Assembly: GCF_001949145.1 (NCBI RefSeq)
Contig: NW_019091547.1
Span: 437,945-501,944 of the forward strand
Direction of reading: 5' to 3'
Source: Acanthaster planci
Taxonomy: Eukaryota > Echinodermata > Asteroidea > Valvatida > Acanthasteridae
DNA length: 64,000 nt
Below are positions 53,804 to 61,489 of this stretch, one piece after another (within the stretch, counting starts at the first letter, position 1; each line of letters starts with the position of its first letter). The notes below the pieces were generated by a model. The model did not search any database. It saw nothing but the letters and a program-made list of their open reading frames with translations, and had not been told where the DNA came from. The translations under genes were made by a program, and so were the position numbers.

Positions 53804-55085
53804 TTAATCCGTTACAAACAACGTCCAAACGTGTTCGGCTATCCAACCGGCTGTCTTGCTCGCCACGTTTAATATCCAACATAGTACACTGCCAATTATA
53901 CCTGGTATACCGCAAGTGCTTTCAGACCTAATTTCTTCAAAACGTTTTGCCAAATTTTGCAGTTGTCGTTTGATCCAATCGGTTACGCCGCCTTTTGACT
54001 GTGGCGCTGGTGTAGGTTCTGGCGCTGGTGTAGGCGTAGGCTCTGGACTAGGAGCCCCAACCGCTCTCACAGCGGCCACTACGCTTGAAATAATCATACT
54101 AATAACTAATCCAAAAGCCGTTAAAATGCTGACTATAGTCACGCCTTGTTCTCTAAAAAGCATCCGAACTTTCTCGCGTAAAGTTAAATCACCGTCCATT
54201 ACAGCGTTAATTGTTTTTTTGATGCGATTGATCTGCGTGCGAATCTGATCTGTGTTTCTGTTAATGACTTCTAATCTACCACGTCGTTCAACTTGTAAAT
54301 CACCAACTGTTCTTGAAGTTCCACTCGTTCTGTATCGTATGCTGCTTCTTCTAATTCATTTTTGACTTGTTGGATCTTTTCGTCCAACTCGTCCCTGGGT
54401 AACTTTACCCTGGTTTAAAATCAACTCACCTTTTACCGTTTGTAGCGATTCGTCTAAAGCGAGAAGTTCTCGATAGTTTAATCCTTCCGTTTGCGCTTCC
54501 CGATTTTCTGTGAGCTTTTCCACGATTTTGCTTACTTGGTCGGTTATCTTTGGTAGTTCTTCCATTTGAACTATTTCAGGATTAATGATTTTTAACGTTT
54601 CGCCCATTTTTGCTGTCTTTTTGCCATACATTTTAAAACCTGGTTCTTCTCGGACAAATTGCGTGCCTGAGTATCCACCTGCCCTAGCGTTTCTGGCTAT
54701 AGTGTCCAAGTTTACGACTAAGTCCGAATTTCTTTTGTCGGTTAATAGTGCTTCCTTACTAAACCCAGGAATCCCTTTAAAAAATAAACTGCGACGTTTG
54801 CGATCTTCAAAATTTTCATAATTGGGTAATTTTGGAACATTGCTTCGACCGGCCTGTTTGAAAAATCTGTAGAAGTCGTCTACCGCAGAATTGGTTCTAA
54901 ATGTTGTTATTCCCCGTGCTAATCTATCATCAGTGGGTATTACTAAGCCTTCGGTAAATGGCGTTTCTTCTCTGTCGGTGGTGCATATGTTTTCATCATC
55001 AATATCATCATAATCATACGTTAAATCTTTTCCCCCTCGATCCAACAAGGGACATTTCCTCTAGGTCGAATCCGTTTTCTGCCAT
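53804..55085 (-). pseudogene. Coiled-coil/transmembrane protein of the virus-like element (frameshifted)
   Basis: Reads from an ATG at 55083-55085 in at least three reading-frame segments: an N-terminal acidic region (YDYDDIDDEN), a middle with FKMYGKKTAKMGETLKIINP, a helical Glu/Lys/Gln-rich part, and a C-terminal segment 54199-53804 (LTLREKVRMLFREQGVTIVS) with a hydrophobic stretch, a Pro/Thr/Glu-rich spacer and a second hydrophobic region. Frameshifts occur near 55050, 54400 and 54300. Similar uncharacterised proteins sit beside capsid genes in related elements; the role, perhaps a virion membrane-associated protein, is unknown. Confidence 0.6.
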
Positions 55086-55091
55086 GTTACT

Positions 55092-55370
55092 TTATAATAA
55101 ACCGTTTTTAAACCTACATTTTAACCTATCGGCAAGATTGCCGGTAGGATACCATGCGACACGAGCCGGCCCTGTGTAGCCAAATGCACCCGCCGACATC
55201 GCGGTTAATTTGGCAACGTCTTCTACCGACAACCGATCCAAGTTGGGTGCTTTAATTTTCAATAATTTATTACTAAGCATGGCGTATCCCATTGAAATGA
55301 AGCTAATAACAGCACCGTGATATACCGTACTGGCAATCCCGTCTACGTTGATCAATTTTGCGTTACTCAT
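55092..55370 (-). pseudogene. Small membrane protein of the virus-like element
   Basis: 92-aa intact frame starting MSNAKLINVDGIASTVYHG, with a hydrophobic stretch (AVISFISMGYAML) and a second around AKLTAMSAGAFGYTG. Starts seven bases upstream of the next gene's ATG on the minus strand, so compact viral-style packing. No function can be assigned. It may be intact by chance, since all its neighbours are broken. Confidence 0.5.
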
Positions 55371-55411
55371 GTTTAAATATATACGGTTTTATATTTTATT
55401 TCCAAATTATC

Positions 55412-55720
55412 CCATGTCTAAAATTTTCGGTTGAGCAGTAGTTGTTCGAACTGGTGCGGGTGTTTTTACCGTCGGTGTTTATTTTTCCAAAACAAAGCTA
55501 GTGCGATTCCTCCAAATACTAAACCGCCTATAATCAAATTTCTGTATTCTGCAAAAGAAACTTACTTTCGGATTTCGTCTCTGAGTCACGCCCTAATTCA
55601 CAGACTTTCAATCGGGAAAATTGTTGTTTCATCTTCCTGTTATGTTCAGCTAATCTTTTACCTTGTTAGACACGTTTCGGATTTTTAGAATAGAATAGAA
55701 TTTCCCAAAGCGTTCACGAT
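55412..55720 (-). pseudogene. Small basic/membrane protein of the virus-like element
   Basis: A basic N-terminal part (KNPKRV then stop, GKRLAEHNRKMKQQFSRL), then a clear membrane segment NLIIGGLVFGGIALALFW followed by basic residues, a frameshift, and a Thr/Pro-rich tail ending DMG-stop. One stop and one frameshift. Function unknown. Confidence 0.5.
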
Positions 55721-55721
55721 T

Positions 55722-56042
55722 TCTTTCCGAATCTGACCTCGCATAAATTAAACAGCTTTTCTTGTTCGGCTGGGGTAAGTGTCCTTTATGGAATATTCTT
55801 TGCCAAGATATTTCTTTGATTCACCCGAGGCTACAACTGAACATAGTCGATCTTTGACATTTGGCTTAGGCTCGATGGATTTTGTTTTTGCATTAGAACT
55901 GAGGATACATTTGATGTTGTCCATTTATATAAACAAGTTTTAAATTTGTTAAACGTTTCCTTGATAGATAGATATTCGCAGGTATAAAACGTCAAGTTAA
56001 TTGCAATTACTAATTGGACAACTAGTTGAACATATTTTGGCA
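55722..56042 (-). pseudogene. Putative small protein with N-terminal membrane segment
   Basis: From an ATG at 56040-56042 it reads MPKYVQLVVQLVIAINLTFY, a likely signal or membrane anchor, then Lys/Ser-rich sequence to a stop at 55831; further protein-like sequence (LTPAEQEKLFNLCEVRFGK) follows in another frame. Not recognised. Confidence 0.3.
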
Positions 56043-56073
56043 TTGGAATCAATCAATTAAACAAAATAAAAAA

Positions 56074-56108
56074 TGGTGTAACTGGACTAATTTAATCCAG
56101 TTACACCA
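56074..56108. terminator. Hairpin between genes of the virus-like element
   Basis: TGGTGTAACTGGA and TCCAGTTACACCA form a perfect 13-bp stem with a 9-nt loop. It lies between the Cys/His-repeat gene and the next minus-strand gene, as the hairpin at 53761 lies after the last gene, so it may mark transcript ends. Confidence 0.5.
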
Positions 56109-56289
56109 AATTCAAACAAGTGGTAATTAGGTTCATTCTAGTTCATCATTTTATTTACGTTTGTTTGACTTCCTCTTGAGTTTGCAGCTCCAACAACAAA
56201 GAACGCAGTTGCTTTTAATATGTCCTATTGAATTATCTAATCGCTCTATAGTACACGTCTACTGTACGTTTTAATAATTGCATTTTAAC

Positions 56290-56575
56290 TTTGCAATCGC
56301 TTTAATAGCAATATTCGTAATCTTCAATTAATCCCGGCGAAAATCTGTATCGATAAACCAGTAGGGATCAAATCGGTTGTACTTCTTGTCGTTTTTGCAG
56401 CAATCATAAATCCACTGACAAATTGTAACTTTTATGGGATCGTTGCACAGTTTGTATCGATATCTTTATTTGCCATGCTCACATAATCCAGCGCCTTCAC
56501 ATTGGACGCGTCGATGTTTTTGTTTCAAATTGCTATGCTCACAAATAGAAGCCCCACCACAATCGATGAAATAGC
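56290..56575 (-). pseudogene. Cys/His-repeat (CEH-type) protein of the virus-like element
   Basis: In one minus frame reads GYFIDCGGASICEHSNLKQK, then RRVQCEGAGLCEHGK, stop, NDPIKVTICQWIYDC, KKYNRFDPYWFIDTDF. The repeated G-x-x-x-CEH...C pattern is typical of Cys/His repeat proteins found in Polinton-like elements and some giant viruses; it probably binds zinc. An in-frame stop and probable truncation show decay. Confidence 0.55.
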
Positions 56576-56740
56576 CCATGTACGTATGTACAACGCGAAA
56601 GACATTTTATTTAATTCGTTATATCGTAACCCGCGCATAGTTTGCCGTTATCTTTAACTTTTAAAAATTCCTATTATTTTAATTTATGACACAAAGTTGG
56701 TCTCCATATTGGGTAATAAGTAAAATAGATTTATCATTTT

Positions 56741-57265
56741 TCATTGAATCAAATATGAAACCGGCGGCTCGGTATTTAACTTGACATCCCGCAAATGCGT
56801 TTTAATCGATTCCCTTTCGCTGTCGGTTACAACGTTGTTTTCATCAAGTGCTTGACCAAAACTGTTTCGATCCTTACAGTGAGTCCACAACCAGCATAAG
56901 TGCAAATAATGCCCACCGCTGAAAGCCATTTTACTCAAAGCGCATGTGTTACTGCCTTTCTATCTCTTCTGATATTTGATAAACTGATCAGCTGAACAAT
57001 CGTCTACAACAAACAGCGTGTTTATTCCATCAAACGCTTTTCGATACAGTTCCACCGCCTCGTTTAATTCGAGTTTTTCTCTGTCAAAATCACACATTTT
57101 CGTCTGTTAATACCCAGAACTTTTCCTTAGCGTTGGACAGATGATCACGATTGTTTCGTATGTAAACCGAAATTCGCTTTTAAAAAGATCCAAAATCCAC
57201 TGAGTCTTACTTCTAACCGTTTTACCCACAATTAAGGCACAGTGTCGTTGTTTATACAAGCTCAT
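56741..57265 (-). pseudogene. Genome-packaging ATPase of the virus-like element (decayed)
   Basis: Starts MSLYKQRHCALIVGKT at 57265. The Walker A position reads GKTVRSKT (57203-57226), altered from the usual GxxGxGKT. QWILDLF and IVIICPTLRK follow. After a frameshift the Walker B strand NTLFVVDDCSA is visible, then a stop (56960-56962), then KMAFSGGHYLHL and RNSFGQALDENNVVTDSERE to the stop at 56741. This is the A32-like/HerA-FtsK packaging ATPase order of Polintons and related viruses. At least one frameshift and one stop. Confidence 0.75.
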
Positions 57266-57289
57266 TTTATCTTAAACTGGATTTAATAA

Positions 57290-58260
57290 ACCAGACTTTT
57301 AGAATTACCGTCGCGAACTGTTAACTGCGCGTCCATTATCATATAGACATACATGAACTTATCTTTCAAATAACTGCCCATATAAACGCCGGTTCAATTT
57401 AAATCTGTCACAACCGCTCTACCGGTTCCGTTCCGAGTCCCCAAAATACTTGGAGATTTTATTCCAGTGTTGATATTCGATCAGCCCTTGCGAGTACAGC
57501 TGATTGGGCTTACGTTCGACTCTGACGCTTGTTTTCGTGATATGTGGGTTGTAAAATCGTGGAGAATTTTTTACGTTGGATCTTTGAATAAAATCAAAAC
57601 GCCTTTCAAGCTTTTAATCATCTGATCGATGTTAATGTTCCACAATGTGTCTGACGTGTTGACCTGCTGTTTCTTCCACGCATGAATGCGGTTGAATAAA
57701 TAATACACATTGCCCTTGTGCTTTTGCCTCAAAAAAGTGACGACTTTGTACTCCAACGTTAAATCCGAAATGGAATATTCCGCAGCCGTGTCTGTGGACT
57801 TAACCACTTTATCGTGATTATTAACTGATACGTCAACGGCTCTTCAAACTCGAGGGGTAAAAAGGCCCGTGATCAATTAACAACGGTACGTCCAACGGAA
57901 TCGCGTATCAGTTCTCAAACGCGTCGGCGATCGCTTTGTCTTTACCGTCGTTGGCTGCGTTCCAAGCCAAAGTAAGCCATATTTTTTGTCTGTGTCAGGA
58001 ATAGCCAATTGTCCTTAAATTTGTGAAATACACCTGCATAGCGGAAGCTGACAATTTTATTCCCCTGTAGACTAACGTTGAGTTGTGACACGAGATTCCT
58101 TGCGAGGTTGTTATAAACTTTTCGATAGTCATCGGATGCACCGTCTAGCTCGAATTTAAACGCCAATTTAGTGGTACCGGGCACGACGACGTCGTCTGTG
58201 CCCAATGGGGGAAATTTGACGTATTGGCACGAAATTTGGCTTATCGGTACGATTAAAGTT
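57290..58260 (-). pseudogene. Major capsid protein (double jelly-roll type), decayed
   Basis: Minus-strand pieces in order: DDVVVPGTTKLAFKFELD and NNLARNLVSQLNVSLQGNKI (58205-57942), then YAIPLDVPLLIDHGPFYP, then SDTLWNINIDQMIKSLKGVL and LILFKDP (57807-57571), then PRFYNPHITKTSV and NQLYSQGLIEYQHWNK in a third frame. This order matches major capsid proteins of Polinton/adintovirus-like elements. The N-terminus lacks an ATG and at least three frame changes occur. Identification rests on pattern recognition, not on a search. Confidence 0.7.
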
Positions 58261-58389
58261 AAGGTTAACTTTATTTTAAAATTGACAAAGAATTTTCAAG
58301 GTTGTTTTACAGTCCACAGGGTTACTGGTGTGGTGAAAGTGCCTTGGATAATTTACATCAAAAAACTGTTGCGGATAAAACGGTTATAC

Positions 58390-59100
58390 AAAAATGGTGA
58401 AAGAAACAAGCCATTTGGCAAATTTATTTACCTTCCCCTGGATACGTATCCAGCCCGAGTACTTTACAACAGGAATCTGTTGAATCCAAGACTTGTAAAT
58501 ACGCGTTAACTGTGGTTGACATGGGATCTAAATTTAAAGAGGCTGAGTAAGTAAAACGGGTTTATAAAACGTCGCCTTTGACTTGGCCTAAATTTGCCAT
58601 GGTCGATTCGGGATCGGAATTTAAAGGCTAGTTTAAAAGGCTGTTCACTAAAACAAGCTTGAAATTCAAGTAGGTGAACCCGTTGTACATAGATCCCAGG
58701 GAATCGTTGAATAGCCGAACGTTTGTTTGGGCATCAATACGCGCAAGAGATGTTAAACGTCAGTTTGCCAAACGGAGAATGGATTATAAAAGCTTAAATG
58801 GAGAAAAGACTAGGTTGATTGACAAAGAACCTGCAGCAGCTGTTAAATTAGACCACGTAAATCAAGCACCAAGTACACCAGTCCCAAAAAGACGAGAGAT
58901 AGATCTTCCTTCAGACGCGATCGTTAGATACCTATATTACTCGGGGGAACAGGAAGGCGGCACCGTCAGAAGAGCGACCGATCCGATTTGGAGCGTCCAC
59001 GTCTACGTCGACGCCAACGTTGTATTACTTGTTAAACGACCCTAAACGGTCTTTTGTCAGAGAAGAGCTCCCAATACTGCCTGCGGAACCGAATTACCGC
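58390..59100 (+). pseudogene. Retroviral-type integrase of the virus-like element (decayed)
   Basis: Plus strand. KYALTVVDMGSKFKEAE carries the first catalytic Asp (58518-58520) and AMVDSGSEFKG the second (58605-58607). HRSQGIVE, in a shifted frame, carries the Glu (58709-58711), about 35 residues on, as in D,D-35-E integrases. The C-terminal part continues in the first frame: GEKTRLIDKEP, SDAIVRYLYYSGEQEGGT, RRATDPIWSVHV. Three in-frame stops (after EAE, after FKG and before VNPLY) plus frameshifts. It converges with the DNA polymerase gene. Confidence 0.75.
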
Positions 59101-59178
59101 CGATAGAATAATGCCCTTAAGCTAAAGTTTTTAACCTATTTGGTAAAATGTAACGTTTCGTGTCTAACGGCGATAGAC

Positions 59179-60762
59179 TCAGATTATTTCGCGTAGCTGT
59201 GAATAACAGCTGCTTGTCAGATCTAAATAGTTGTTGTTTATTAAAGTGTTGTGCCGATTGAACAGACAATTTTTATACGCAGAATGTGTCAGATGTTTTT
59301 GGGTTACTGTTTTTGTCACTCCTTTTGCCTTTTTCAAATTCTGATGTTCCGTTAGAAGAGAATGCAGTTTTGGTCGTATACGAACACCTTCCGAAATAAT
59401 TTTACCACGAAATTCGTCTTTCATTTTGTCGATGACTTTTTCATTTTTCGGGCTGTAAATTTTATGATTCTTTGGGTAGTTGCTCAAATCGAATTCGTAT
59501 TTATTTCGATAGATACATTTGTATATGTCGTCTGTTTCAATTTGTAACAGCAGCGAATCTGTATCGGTATACATCAATTTTAATTTATCTCCAAAATGCT
59601 GCTTCCACTCGTAATAAAATTCGTACATTTGAGTTTTGGATAAATCTAATATGCAAACGCCGCAGTAAATTGGTTTGTTTAACATCGTTTTTATCTTATA
59701 ACATTTCGATAAACGAAAGATTACAATCAGGAAATGGCGTGACCGTTTTAAAATTTGACAAGCTAGATAATTTTGTAAATTTATCTATGTCTTTGTCGAG
59801 CAGCAAATGACCTTCGATATGGGTACGCACGTCTCCCATCGATTTACCATATACCGAATTGTTCATTAATCTGAAGAAATCTTTCTCGATATTGGAATTG
59901 GCTAATTTACGTAACTGGGTGTTTTTGTCGATGTAACTGCGCATCCACGGCGCTTGTTTAAACGGCGCTTGTTTAATATATAATCGTTTGTAATCTTCTT
60001 GGTGCTTGGCTAATTTTTTGGCTTTGTGAAAAATAGATTGACATTTGTGTCATTCGTAAATGCCGTGAGTACTAACCAAATTTGAAATGAGTTTAGACGT
60101 ATTTTTAATCCAGCAATAATTTTGTATGTGCCCGTTGTCAAAAAAATAGGCCTAGTGGGTCTACGTGTCTGTTGGCTCAAACGTTTTTAGATAAATAAAA
60201 CGTCGGAAACGTGCCTTTCTTTCTGTCATACCCGTATAAATTAATCGATTGGTTATTCTGCGCTTCGATTTTAGGAATGTGATTCTTTGGCGTGGGAAAA
60301 TGTATGCCCGCGAAATCTAATTCATCTGGATTATAAGTTTTTGGTTTTTGACGTTCTATTCTTTAACATGGATCCCTGTCAATTTTGCGTTTGACTGTAT
60401 CTCTCGATATTTTTCGATATCCTTTTTGTGTGTGATAAAAATTGAACCGCATCGTCATTAAAAACCCGCGGAATTAATTTCCAATTCTGGCATTTGCTTT
60501 AGAATTGCTTTACGTTGCGTATTTGTAATTGGCGTATTTATTCCGGATTTATGAAACCTTTAATCGCGGTGATGAAATCTTTTCTCAAAATCCAGCCTTT
60601 TTTACCCGTGGCAACTGGACGTAAATTATTGTCATCCGCCAATTTTCGTAACTCGTCGATCGATTTGCGAGATAAATTTTGAAACTGCTTTGAGTAATTT
60701 TTCACCGCTTGTATTAATTGCTTACGTTTATAAAATATCAGAGGCTACGGCGGTTGAGGCAT
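59179..60762 (-). pseudogene. Type B (protein-primed) DNA polymerase of the virus-like element, internally deleted
   Basis: From an ATG at 60760-60762: a basic helical N-terminal region (LSRKSIDELRKLADDNNLRP), then LDFAGIHFPTPKNHIPKI, SINLYGYDRKKGTFPTF, HIQNYCWIKNTSKLI, and from 59944 FFRLMNNSVYGKSMGD (motif B, 59840-59863), CGVCILDLSKTQMYEFYYEW and YTDTDSLL (motif C, 59554-59571, both Asp present). About 530 codons against well over 1000 usual: the exonuclease and part of the palm are missing near 59948-59975. Several frameshifts and stops. Confidence 0.85.
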
Positions 60763-60962
60763 GGCAATATTATGACTACCGATGTACTTCATTAAGAACG
60801 ACTTATTCTATGTATTATAACCATTGTATTTTTAACGTAATTTGACGTTCATTTTTTGATTCGATGACATTCTTATTTGAATTAAATTTATTTTGGTTTT
60901 ACAGCTGTTTACAGTTGGCCCGGCGATCGATTAGTAATCCGTCGTTTTCGTTTGCGTTTTGT

Positions 60963-61034
60963 AAAAACGCCTCACGAGTGTCAACGAGTCATTTTTTTTT
61001 TGCAAAAAACACGCCTACAGGTGTCAATGAGTCA
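60963..61034 (+). repeat. Two-copy direct repeat
   Basis: 'ACGCCTCACGAGTGTCAACG' plus AGTCA at 60967-60991, and 'ACGCCTACAGGTGTCAATG' plus AGTCA at 61011-61034, each preceded by an A-run. It lies outside the polymerase gene of the virus-like element, where terminal repeats of such elements would be expected. Confidence 0.7.
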
Positions 61035-61052
61035 GTATTTTGGGGGAAATAA

Positions 61053-61352
61053 TAGTAGTAGGGAATAACCGATTTTTGGCAAAAAAGGGTACACCGTCGT
61101 ATACTTACCCGATGGTTTTGATAATCTGAAAAATCGATGTCGGCAAAAGTGGCACTTTATCTTAAAATCCGGACGATTTTTGTTGTTTTTAGGGGTAAAT
61201 GTAGCGGTTTTTATAACTTTCCAAAAGGTGTTGGGTAGATATAGGAGGGTTTTTCAATTTTGCTAATCTCGAGTTTTGGGAATTTTGAAAAACCGTTGGG
61301 AAGTTTTCGACGGTTTTCGATTTTAGCCAGATCCGGCACTTCCCTACTACTA
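61053..61352. mobile_element. 300-bp element with short inverted ends (MITE or element terminus)
   Basis: TAGTAGTAGGGAA at 61053-61065 is the exact reverse complement of TTCCCTACTACTA at 61340-61352. The outer TA could be a target duplication of a Tc1/mariner-type MITE. Alternatively the AGT start may relate to a Polinton terminus. No coding capacity. Confidence 0.5.
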
Positions 61353-61489
61353 CAGGATTTTTCATCAGAATTATCCTGATTCCTCGATTGTTTTCATCAT
61401 AATTATCCTGTTTTCATGATTTTGATAGCACACCTGCACAGCCTACATATGCAAATTTCCCAAGTGCTTATTACACTTCGCTGAAAAGA

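Larger units (their letters stand above)
53761..60762. mobile_element. Decayed Polinton/Maverick-like (virus-related) element
   Basis: Within about 7 kb there are remnants of a capsid protein, a packaging ATPase, a retroviral-type integrase, a protein-primed type B DNA polymerase, a Cys/His-repeat protein and small membrane proteins. That set defines Polintons and their viral relatives (adintovirus-like). Capsid, ATPase, small genes and polymerase are on the minus strand; the integrase is on plus. Every gene is broken by stops, frameshifts or deletions, so it is an old, non-functional copy. Typical Polintons are 15-20 kb, so more than half is lost. I could not find matching terminal inverted repeats or a target duplication; the stated bounds are the outermost recognised parts. 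Confidence 0.85.

Noticed and set aside
54585-55179. Plus-strand frames opposite the virus-like genes
   Set aside because: Shadows of the minus-strand reading frames, which show the real motifs.
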